From NCBI GenBank assembly GCA_026786335.1, contig JAJAYG010000389.1:1-5374 (forward strand): 5,374 nt of DNA, in the 5' to 3' direction. Positions 1 through 4,943 of this stretch are shown here, piece after piece. The translations under genes and the position numbers were made by a program. Within the stretch, counting starts at the first letter, position 1. The number at the start of each line of letters is the position of its first letter. The notes beneath the pieces are model-generated. The model saw only the letters and a program-made list of their open reading frames with translations, was not told the origin of the DNA and made no database searches. Origin of the DNA: Chitinophagales bacterium. GTDB lineage: Bacteria > Bacteroidota > Bacteroidia > Chitinophagales > UBA10324.

Positions 1-89
1 ACACCCGCCGCCCGCTTATTTTGTCTAAAACCCCCTTTATTTTTGTGGGGGTCACACCCCCCCCGGTTTTCCCCCACCCAAAAAACCCA
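1..89. other. C-rich low-complexity stretch, no gene
   Basis: This stretch is unlike the rest of the window. It is dominated by C homopolymers on the plus strand, including a run of eight C at 57-64 and five at 31-35 and 71-75, interspersed with T and A runs. A possible hairpin pairs 30-35 (accccc) with 47-52 (gggggt) around an 11-base loop. No plausible reading frame, start codon or RNA gene is visible. It may be degenerate repeat DNA continuing from the hairpin repeat at 90-148, or poor-quality sequence at a contig end. I cannot distinguish these from one window. Confidence 0.5.
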
Positions 90-148
90 CCCCTCTCTTT
101 TTTAAAGCGAGGGGATGATTTCGAACGCAGTGAGAAAACAGGGGAGAG
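90..148. repeat. Palindromic intergenic repeat with hairpin
   Basis: Bases 90-100 pair with 104-114 around a three-base loop. Six G:C-rich pairs (cccctc with gagggg) are followed by one T-C mismatch at 96/108 and then four more pairs. A tail of G-rich and purine-rich sequence with aggggagag follows to about 148. The build (short C-rich arm, AAA/TTT loop, G-rich arm, then a tail ending in a ggggNgag-like word) resembles the other intergenic repeats near 880-980 and 1880-1955, although the sequence is not the same. It could fold as RNA downstream of the minus-strand acetyltransferase gene, but no T tract marks it as an intrinsic terminator. Membership of a genome-wide family is inferred. Confidence 0.5.
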
Positions 149-154
149 TAACTA

Positions 155-247
155 AAGTGAAAAGTGTCTTTCAAAATATTGAGTTTCGTGTTCTCAATCA
201 GTACACTTCGAAATTCAAAATTCCTTGTTCAATATTCGATATTCATT
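155..247. repeat. AT-rich intergenic repeat with nested inverted arms
   Basis: Two inverted-repeat pairs are nested: aagtgt (162-167) with acactt (203-208) outside, and attgag (178-183) with ctcaat (193-198) inside. The following 208-245 is built from near-repeats of a ttcgaAATTCaa / ttcaatattcgatattc type word. This style of short ATTC/GATATTC-rich sequence is common between genes in Bacteroidota, from memory. It lies directly downstream of the acetyltransferase stop codon, so it may form the 3' end of that transcript. No coding potential is seen. Confidence 0.45.
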
Positions 248-248
248 T

Positions 249-794
249 TTAAAGAGATAACTGCGGGACTGTCAATTTCTTCACCATCACTGTATCCATA
301 TCAACTCTGTTCACCATTTGAAAAGGCAGTTTGAATTCTGTTTCAGTAAACCCGAAGTGTTTGTAAAATTCAATCGCTCTTTTATTTTCTTCCCACACCT
401 GCAACCAGATTGCTTCGTAATTTTTTCTCCTAGCAAAATTGATCGCTTGTTCAATCATCAGTTTGCCGCACTTCTTTCCCCAATATTCTTTGCGCGCATA
501 AATTCTGCTTAGCTCTATGCAATTTAAATTTTGCAACTGCTCAGGCTTTCTGCTTTTGTCAAGCATAAAATATCCTGCATCTTTTTCAAGATCATACACG
601 ATATAAAATTCCATGTCGGGGTTTTGTAATTCGGCTGTGCAGTTTTCAATATTATATTTTGTTTGAAGAAAAATTTCCATCTCTGCAACATCAGTCATCT
701 CCCTATAAGCTTCGTGAAAAGTTTCTGTTGCAAGTTTCGATAGCAGCGGTGCATCAGTAACATCAGCTCTTAAAATAAAATAACCGGTATCCAT
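249..794 (-). CDS. GNAT family N-acetyltransferase, PaiA-like
   Basis: The product is a 181-residue cytoplasmic acetyl-CoA-dependent N-acetyltransferase. The GNAT core is clear. Motif A covers residues 94-113 (ELSRIYARKEYWGKKCGKLM), with strand beta4 followed by the pyrophosphate-binding turn YWGKKCGK. Motif B covers about 129-149 (IWLQVWEENKRAIEFYKHFGF), with the typical W-E-N-A-FY-GF pattern. The N terminus (LRADVTDAPLLSKLATETF) and overall plan resemble Bacillus PaiA, a spermine/spermidine acetyltransferase; the true substrate here is unknown. The frame stays open upstream to 1025 with ATGs at 866 and 1025. I chose 794 because homology to the family begins at once there, the length is then normal, and the longer versions translate repeat DNA. 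The gene is divergent from the HMG-CoA lyase gene. No clear Shine-Dalgarno is present, as usual in the phylum. Confidence 0.9.
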   Translation of the reverse strand: MDTGYFILRADVTDAPLLSKLATETFHEAYREMTDVAEMEIFLQTKYNIENCTAELQNPDMEFYIVYDLEKDAGYFMLDKSRKPEQLQNLNCIELSRIYARKEYWGKKCGKLMIEQAINFARRKNYEAIWLQVWEENKRAIEFYKHFGFTETEFKLPFQMVNRVDMDTVMVKKLTVPQLSL

Positions 795-810
795 TGGCGC
801 AAATAAAGAA

Positions 811-824
811 AAGAAAATTTTCTT
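811..824. promoter_or_regulatory. 14-bp perfect palindrome upstream of acetyltransferase
   Basis: The sequence aagaaaattttctt is a perfect 14-base palindrome 17 bases upstream of the acetyltransferase start at 794. Its position would suit an operator or part of a promoter for that gene. It is entirely A/T apart from one G and one C, and such words arise often by chance in AT-rich DNA, so a regulatory role is only a possibility. Confidence 0.2.
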
Positions 825-875
825 CGACCTTCGCAAAATTATTTTTAAGAGAAAGAGGCAAGTCATGCGCCAGCC

Positions 876-981
876 ACCCCTCTCCTTAAAATAATGCTTC
901 TGCAAATTTCCTTCTCCTTTTGGAGAAGGTGCTGAAGGCGGATGAGGAAGAGCGGGGCCGGGGGTGAGGAAGTAAATAGAT
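876..981. repeat. Composite intergenic palindromic repeat (copy A)
   Basis: This block fills most of the spacer between the two divergent genes. The left arm is acccctctcctt (876-887) and the right arm is a G-rich tail at 954-981. The tail matches 1928-1955, downstream of the lyase gene, in 27 of 28 positions and in the same orientation. Between the arms sits a second element at 910-948. The element is G+C-rich in an AT-rich region and shows no sign of coding. It resembles the dispersed REP-like repeats often seen between genes in Bacteroidota; that family assignment is from memory and would need a genome search. Confidence 0.7.
910..948. repeat. Second palindromic repeat nested inside copy A
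   Basis: Bases 910-917 (ccttctcc) and 922-929 (ggagaagg) form a perfect 8-bp stem around a TTTT loop, followed by the tail gtgctgaaggcggatgagg. The plan is the same as the enclosing repeat (C-rich arm, G-rich arm, tail ending in gatgagg / ggtgagg) but the sequence is a distinct subtype. It appears inserted between the two arms of copy A. Confidence 0.6.
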
Positions 982-1013
982 ATGAAGAAGAAAATTTTAG
1001 CAATAGAAAATAA

Positions 1014-1874
1014 ATGATCAAGCAAAAAATAAAACTAATCGAATGTCCTCGCGATGCCATGCAAGGCATCAAGGGATTTATTCCAACAGAAAATAAGATT
1101 GCCTACATCAATTCAATTTTAGAAGTTGGATTTGATACCATTGATGCGGGAAGTTTTGTTTCGGCGAAAGCAATTCCGCAATTGGCGGATACTGCATTGG
1201 TGTTATCGAAATTAAAATGGTCACCTGAGAAATCAAAGTTGCTCACCATTGTTGCAAACAAACGCGGCGCATTGGAAGCCGCGATGTTTGAACAGATCAG
1301 TTATCTCGGTTTTCCTTTTTCTGTTTCCGAAACTTTTCAGCAGCGCAACACCAATGCTTCGATGGAAGAAGCAGTGATGCGGGTTGAAGAAATTCAAATC
1401 ACTTGCTCCAAATACAATAAGGAGTTGGTGTTGTACATCTCTATGGGATTTGGAAATCCTTATGGCGATCAATGGAGTTCTGAGTTGGTGATGAAGTGGA
1501 TTGAGAAAATGATTGCGATGGATGTAAAAATTATTTCATTGGCAGATACCATTGGTGTTGCCGATATAAAAATTATTTCAATGCTGTTTAAAGATTTGAT
1601 TCCTGCATTTCCGCAAGTAGAATTTGGCGCACACTTTCACACAACACCAAATGCGTGGAAAGAAAAAATCGAAGCTGCATATAATAATGGCTGCCGAAGA
1701 TTTGATGGCGCCATCAAAGGTTTCGGCGGCTGCCCCATGGCAGCAGATGAACTCACAGGTAATATGCCAACAGAAAATATGATTTCTTTTTTTGAAGAAA
1801 AAGAAATTGAACTTGAAATTAATAAGCAAGCATTTTTAAATGCAATGAAGGAAGCGGATAAAATTTTTTTGTGA
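1014..1874 (+). CDS. mvaB: Hydroxymethylglutaryl-CoA lyase
   Basis: The 286-residue TIM-barrel enzyme splits (S)-HMG-CoA into acetyl-CoA and acetoacetate in the cytoplasm, the last step of leucine catabolism. Key residues align with human HMGCL: R13 and D14 in ECPRDAMQG (catalytic Arg41 and metal ligand Asp42), D178 in SLADTIGV (Asp204), H207 and H209 in GAHFHTT (metal ligands His233/His235), C240 in GFGGCPMA (Cys266), and N250 in GNMPTEN (Asn275). D44 in IDAGSFVS replaces human Glu72; from memory this change and the HFHTT form are normal for Bacteroidota homologues. The length is also normal for them. The ATG at 1014 opens right at the first barrel strand; only a weak purine-rich stretch (984-994) precedes it. 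Repeats of one family flank the gene on both sides. Codons 257-286 and the stop are duplicated 200 bp downstream. ScoA/ScoB later in the window would consume its product acetoacetate. Confidence 0.95.
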   Translation: MIKQKIKLIECPRDAMQGIKGFIPTENKIAYINSILEVGFDTIDAGSFVSAKAIPQLADTALVLSKLKWSPEKSKLLTIVANKRGALEAAMFEQISYLGFPFSVSETFQQRNTNASMEEAVMRVEEIQITCSKYNKELVLYISMGFGNPYGDQWSSELVMKWIEKMIAMDVKIISLADTIGVADIKIISMLFKDLIPAFPQVEFGAHFHTTPNAWKEKIEAAYNNGCRRFDGAIKGFGGCPMAADELTGNMPTENMISFFEEKEIELEINKQAFLNAMKEADKIFL

Positions 1875-1880
1875 AATGAA

Positions 1881-1955
1881 GCGAGGACTCCTCTCTCCGC
1901 GCTTGTCCCGCTATTTAGCGGGAGAGAGGGGCCGGGGGTGAGGAAGTAATTAGAT
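1881..1955. repeat. Palindromic repeat downstream of lyase gene (copy B)
   Basis: An inner perfect 7-bp stem, tcccgct (1906-1912) with agcggga (1917-1923), encloses an ATTT loop. Outer arms cctctc (1890-1895) and gagagg (1924-1929) can extend the structure with a bulge of ten bases on the left side. The G-rich tail at 1928-1955 is nearly identical to 954-981. It starts seven bases after the lyase stop, so it would fold at the 3' end of the lyase mRNA, perhaps as an end-protecting or terminating hairpin. There is no T tract after it. Confidence 0.75.
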
Positions 1956-1969
1956 TTTTGAAATTGATA

Positions 1970-2074
1970 ATGGTAAACCTGATTTCGTTTTTTGAAGAAA
2001 AGAAAATTGAATGGCATATTAATAAGCAAGCATTTTTAAATGCATTGAAGCAAGCGGATAAAATTTTTTTGTGA
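1970..2074 (+). pseudogene. Duplicated C-terminal fragment of HMG-CoA lyase
   Basis: Within tandem unit 2 a 34-codon frame runs from an ATG at 1970 to a TGA at 2072, in the reading frame of the lyase tail. Its last 31 residues correspond to lyase residues 256-286 (ISFFEEK, INKQAFLNA and ADKIFL are shared). Differences include Glu-to-Lys, Leu-Glu to Trp-His, Met-to-Leu and Glu-to-Gln changes. It lacks the barrel and all catalytic residues, so it cannot act as a lyase. It has no clear ribosome binding site. I read it as a decaying relic of the duplication and not as a gene; the intact frame over so short a length is not strong evidence for selection. Confidence 0.8.
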
Positions 2075-2080
2075 AATGAA

Positions 2081-2144
2081 GCGAGGACTTCCCTCTCCGC
2101 GCCTGTTCCGCTATTTAGCGGGAGAGAGGGGCCGGGTGTGAGGA
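2081..2144. repeat. Palindromic repeat, duplicated (copy C)
   Basis: This is the second copy of the repeat behind the lyase gene, exactly 200 bases after copy B. The inner stem is ttccgct (2106-2112) with agcggga (2117-2123), now with one G-T pair. The outer arms ccctctc (2091-2097) and gagaggg (2124-2130) pair perfectly over seven bases, slightly better than in copy B. The tail differs by one base (gtg for ggg at 2137) and loses similarity after 2144. Confidence 0.75.
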
Positions 2145-2238
2145 TTCATTTTATTTTTACGAATTGATATTTGAAATAGGATGAAATGTTTTATGAAATA
2201 ATATGCTCAACAATCTTTCTGAAATTTAAAATGGACTT

Positions 2239-2976
2239 ATGATTCGACTACATTCTTTAAAATTATTTTTTGCAATTGCAATGCTTGCAGGAATATTTCA
2301 AGCTACAAATTCAATAGCACAAAAACCCGATTTGTATTGCCCGGCCGAAGTTATTTACGATCGCGGCTTTAACAATCATACTGTATACTTTACAATTTTT
2401 AACAGCGGCGCAAACAGTTCAGCAACCACAATAGATTTTTATTTGAGCAATGATCTTATTTCAGATGCAACCGACCCATACATTGGGAATTTTAATCTCC
2501 CGGATATGAATGAAGGAGACTTTTTGGTCGACTCTTTTGAATTTAATATTTGCGATGCAGCATTTGAACTTGATTCATTGCAGCAAACCGGAACTTGCAA
2601 TTTGTGGCTAAGCATTGATCCGCAGAACCTGATTGATGAATCTAAAGAAGACAACAACATTAAATTTGATTCTTTAGCCATGAGTTATGATTGTGCTTTG
2701 GGAATTGAAGAGCAAAAAATAAATCAAAGCATTAATGTTTATCCATCCCCTTCCAATGGAAATATTAAAATTTCAATTGCCGATCCTTCCTTTCAAATAA
2801 TAAATCTTGAGTTATTGGATTTGGAAGGAAGAATAATTTCATCCATCAATTTGGAGAAAAGCAATCAGCAATTTAGAAATGAATTTGATTTTAATTTTTT
2901 GGAAAACGGAATTTATTTGCTTCACCTTTCAAGCGGCTCTCAAACTTTCAATTCAAAAGTTGTGATTCAAAAATAG
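2239..2976 (+). CDS. Secreted CARDB-like protein with T9SS C-terminal sorting domain
   Basis: The product has 245 residues. Residues 1-27 form a Sec signal peptide with a hydrophobic core (LFFAIAMLAGIF) and likely cleavage after NSIA27 before Q28. Residues about 30-146 look like one CARDB / beta-sandwich adhesion-type module: PDLYC start, VYFTIFNSGANSS strand, DFYLSNDLISDATD, and the typical end LIDESKEDNNIKFD. A linker follows (about 150-163), then a type A T9SS sorting domain from 164 to the end with INVYPSPSNGNIKIS, LELLDLEGRIIS, LENGIYLLHL and KVVIQK. It should cross the outer membrane by type IX secretion, with the C-terminal domain removed and the rest released or anchored to the surface. 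Four cysteines in the mature part (34, 105, 120, 152) may form disulfides. Its ligand is unknown. The gene follows the duplicated repeats and faces the YggS gene convergently with 37 bases between. Confidence 0.88.
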   Translation: MIRLHSLKLFFAIAMLAGIFQATNSIAQKPDLYCPAEVIYDRGFNNHTVYFTIFNSGANSSATTIDFYLSNDLISDATDPYIGNFNLPDMNEGDFLVDSFEFNICDAAFELDSLQQTGTCNLWLSIDPQNLIDESKEDNNIKFDSLAMSYDCALGIEEQKINQSINVYPSPSNGNIKISIADPSFQIINLELLDLEGRIISSINLEKSNQQFRNEFDFNFLENGIYLLHLSSGSQTFNSKVVIQK

Positions 2977-3013
2977 TTCTGTATTGAATTTTAAGTGCAT
3001 GAATTAATTATTA

Positions 3014-3667
3014 CTAAACCAAGTTTCTTTCTCCAAAAATTGCACTGCCGATTCTCACCATGTTACTTCCTTCTTCTATGGCAATTTTATGATCGCCGCT
3101 CATTCCCATGCTCAAAAATTTTAGCTCATGAAATTCAGTAAAGAAATTTTTTAAGGAAGAAAATTCTTTTCTTATTTGGCTTTCATTTTCTGTGAGCGTT
3201 GCCATTCCCATCAAACCTTTAATGCAAATGTTTTTTAAATCGGCTGATTTTTCATTTCCCAAAAGCGCCGTTGCTTCTTCAAAGCTCAACCCGAATTTTG
3301 TTTCTTCCTGTGCAATATATATTTGCAAAAGCACATTAATTATTCTGTTATTTTTTTCAGCTTGTTTATTGATCTCTTCCAGCAACTTAAAACTATCAAC
3401 CCCATGTATAAGCGAAACAAATGGTGCAATAAATTTTACCTTGTTGGTTTGTAGATGACCTACCAGATGCCACTCAATATCTTTCTTGTTTAAAAGCGGG
3501 CTTTCAAATTTAGAAACCAGTTCCTGTACCTTATTCTCTCCGAATATCTTTTGACCTTGTTCATATACACTTAGTATTTCAGCCACAGTTTTTGTTTTGC
3601 TGATTGCAACGAGCGTAACCATTCTGTCTTCACAATACTTTTTTATTTCGGTGTAATTACTCATCAT
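3014..3667 (-). CDS. yggS: YggS/PLPBP family pyridoxal phosphate-binding protein
   Basis: The 217-residue cytoplasmic protein has an alanine-racemase-like N-terminal-fold TIM barrel that binds PLP. The family has no proven enzymatic reaction and works in PLP homeostasis. K24 in VAISKTKT corresponds to the PLP lysine (Lys36 of E. coli YggS). Other family blocks are in order: FGENKVQE (42-49), WHLVGHLQTNK (66-76), KFGLSFEE (124-131), GLMGMATL (151-158), LSMGMSGDHKIAIEEGS (185-201) and the phosphate-binding VRIGSAIFGER (204-214). The length is slightly short at the N terminus compared with E. coli. Two ATGs lie back to back (3667 and 3664); either can serve. The start faces the lipoprotein gene with only about 32 bases between the two ATG starts, so the promoters must overlap or lie within the opposite gene. 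Confidence 0.94.
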   Translation of the reverse strand: MMSNYTEIKKYCEDRMVTLVAISKTKTVAEILSVYEQGQKIFGENKVQELVSKFESPLLNKKDIEWHLVGHLQTNKVKFIAPFVSLIHGVDSFKLLEEINKQAEKNNRIINVLLQIYIAQEETKFGLSFEEATALLGNEKSADLKNICIKGLMGMATLTENESQIRKEFSSLKNFFTEFHELKFLSMGMSGDHKIAIEEGSNMVRIGSAIFGERNLV

Positions 3668-3699
3668 TCATTTTGTTTATTAATAGCTTTGCCATTTCA

Positions 3700-4146
3700 A
3701 TGAAAATGGTTCGCACAATAATTTATTTATCATTCGCTGCAATAATTTTTTCTTTCGGAATTATTTCCTGCAATAAAAAATCCGGTGCGCCGCCAAAAGA
3801 TCTGATCGCCAAAGATAAGATGATCGACCTTCTGGTAGATGTTCATTTGGCTGAAGCTTCAACCGAAATAAGATCCATTACACCTCAGTTGATCGATTAT
3901 ATTACGGCAAAGCGGTATCAAATGGTATTTGATAAATACAAAATAACGCTAGTTCAGTTTGTAGACTCTTACAATTATTATCTGGAACATACCGATGTAC
4001 TTGACGAAATTTATGTTGAGGTTGTAAACCGTCTTTCAGCAATTGATGGTAGAATAAGTTCGCGGCAGCGAAAGACTTTAAATTCCAGAGATTCAATTCT
4101 TACACCACCACCTTTACCCCGTTCAAACGCTGAGAGCAAAAAATGA
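3700..4146 (+). CDS. DUF4296-type lipoprotein
   Basis: From the ATG at 3700 the product has 148 residues. It begins with a lipoprotein signal peptide: positive MKMVR, a hydrophobic stretch, then lipobox GIISC with the lipidated cysteine at residue 24, followed by NKKS. The mature part carries the DUF4296 pattern: PPKDLIAKDKMIDLLVDVHLAEA near the start, then a predicted helical region with KRYQMVFDKYKITLVQFVDSYNYYLE. The end is a basic and proline-rich tail (RSSRQRK-like residues, TPPPLPR). Function of the family is unknown; it is a Bacteroidota lipoprotein expected at the cell envelope. The frame is open from a TTG at 3673; the ATG at 3700 (or 3706) gives a signal peptide of normal length, so I prefer it. 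scoA follows 60 bases downstream on the same strand and could be co-transcribed. Confidence 0.82.
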   Translation: MKMVRTIIYLSFAAIIFSFGIISCNKKSGAPPKDLIAKDKMIDLLVDVHLAEASTEIRSITPQLIDYITAKRYQMVFDKYKITLVQFVDSYNYYLEHTDVLDEIYVEVVNRLSAIDGRISSRQRKTLNSRDSILTPPPLPRSNAESKK

Positions 4147-4206
4147 TTTTTGTTCTGTTTATTAAAAATTCCAATTCGTTATTTTCGCTGCGTATAAATT
4201 TATTAA

Positions 4207-4908
4207 ATGATCAATAAAAAAGTTGCTGATGCCGATGCTGCAGTACAAGATATTAATGATGGCGCTACTATTATGTTTGGTGGCTTCGGGCTTAATGGCA
4301 TCCCCGAAAATTCTATTGCTGCACTCGTAAGAAAGGGAACAAAAAGTATTGTTGCCATTTCAAACAATTGCGGCGTTGATGATTTTGGTTTGGGTTTAAT
4401 GTTGAACCGAAAACAGATTCGTAAAATGATTTCATCTTATGTAGGTGAAAATGCCGAGTTCGAAAGACAAATGTTATCGGGCGAATTGGAAGTAGATTTA
4501 ATTCCACAGGGAACGCTTGCAACAAGAATTCAAATGGCTGGCATGGGAATTCCTGCATTTTTTACTCCGGCAGGATTTGGAACCGAAGTGGCTATTGGAA
4601 AAGAAGTGCGCGAGTTCAAAGGCAAAATGTATTTAATGGAAAATGCATTGCATGCTCAATTTGCAATTGTAAAAGCATGGAAAGGTGATACGCTGGGAAA
4701 TTTAATTTTTAGAAAAGCCACCCGAAATTTTTCTACATCAATGGCAAAAGCTGGCGACATCACGATTGCAGAAGTTGAAGAACTGGTTGAGCCGGGTACA
4801 TTTGATCCCGATCAAATTGATGTTGCCGGAGTTTATGTGCATCGCATTTATCAGGGAGTAAATTATGAGAAGCGAATAGAAAGAAGAACAGTTGCATTGA
4901 AAAAGTAG
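4207..4908 (+). CDS. scoA: Succinyl-CoA:3-ketoacid CoA-transferase subunit A
   Basis: The 233-residue alpha subunit of the two-gene CoA-transferase (family I) moves CoA from succinyl-CoA to acetoacetate, giving acetoacetyl-CoA and succinate. The CoA-transferase signature spans residues 18-33 (DGATIMFGGFGLNGIP). Further family blocks are SNNCGVDDFGLG (52-63), SSYVGENAEFE (76-86), LEVDLIPQGTLATRI (94-108), FFTPAGFGTEVAIGKE (118-133), ENALHAQFAIVKAWKGD (145-161) and RNFSTSMAKAGDITIAEVEELVEPG (173-197). The length is typical. The catalytic glutamate lies in subunit B, whose gene starts 35 bases downstream. Related subunits AtoD and PcaI share this fold; the sequence blocks favour the succinyl-CoA/acetoacetate (SCOT) type. 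The ATG at 4207 fits the family start; no strong ribosome binding site is seen. Confidence 0.95.
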   Translation: MINKKVADADAAVQDINDGATIMFGGFGLNGIPENSIAALVRKGTKSIVAISNNCGVDDFGLGLMLNRKQIRKMISSYVGENAEFERQMLSGELEVDLIPQGTLATRIQMAGMGIPAFFTPAGFGTEVAIGKEVREFKGKMYLMENALHAQFAIVKAWKGDTLGNLIFRKATRNFSTSMAKAGDITIAEVEELVEPGTFDPDQIDVAGVYVHRIYQGVNYEKRIERRTVALKK

Positions 4909-4943
4909 AAATCAAATAGTTCAGTATTTAAACAGAAATTAAA

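Larger units (their letters stand above)
1781..2168 (+). repeat. Tandem duplication, 200-bp period: lyase 3' end plus repeat
   Basis: Unit 1 (1781-1980) holds the last codons of the HMG-CoA lyase gene, its stop and the palindromic repeat behind it. Unit 2 begins at 1981. Comparing 1781-1944 with 1981-2144 without gaps gives 149 identities in 164 positions (about 91%). There is no indel: both TGA stops lie exactly 200 bases apart (1872 and 2072). Past 2144 the match decays, but attgata at 1963-1969 and 2163-2169 keeps the same spacing, so the original unit probably ran to about 2170. Five of the 15 differences cluster in one stretch of ten bases (1821-1830 against 2021-2030). The lyase coding copy matches the family, so unit 1 is the functional gene end. 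The rest of the spacer, to 2238, is plain AT-rich DNA in which I see no further element. Confidence 0.92.

Noticed and set aside
795..1025. N-terminal extension of the acetyltransferase to ATG at 1025 or 866
   Set aside because: The extension translates the intergenic repeats (a proline-rich PGPALPHPPSAP stretch) and has no place in the GNAT fold; the domain begins right after the ATG at 794.
1906..1929. Intrinsic terminator for the lyase gene
   Set aside because: The hairpin is good but is followed by G-rich sequence and not by a T tract on either strand, so it is listed as a repeat only.
1637..2029. Minus-strand open frame of 130 codons across the lyase 3' end and the repeat
   Set aside because: It lies antisense to the conserved lyase gene and reads through the repeat, giving the same low-complexity PGP-type peptide as the repeat upstream; no family resemblance.
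90..2144. CRISPR array from the repeated palindromic elements
   Set aside because: Copies differ in length and sequence, are irregularly spaced and separated by whole genes, and no cas gene is present.
2166..2173. Possible Bacteroidota -7 promoter element (gatatttg against TAnnTTTG)
   Set aside because: One of the two leading bases does not fit and no TTG-type -33 element stands at the expected distance upstream.
2231..2242. Three-codon mini-frame (Met-Asp-Leu-stop) overlapping the start of the T9SS-sorted gene
   Set aside because: ATGG...TGA overlap with the real ATG could suggest translational coupling, but such short frames are common by chance in AT-rich DNA and nothing else supports it.
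3673..3699. TTG start for the DUF4296 lipoprotein
   Set aside because: It would put nine extra residues before the positively charged start of the signal peptide; ATG at 3700 or 3706 gives the normal lipoprotein signal length.
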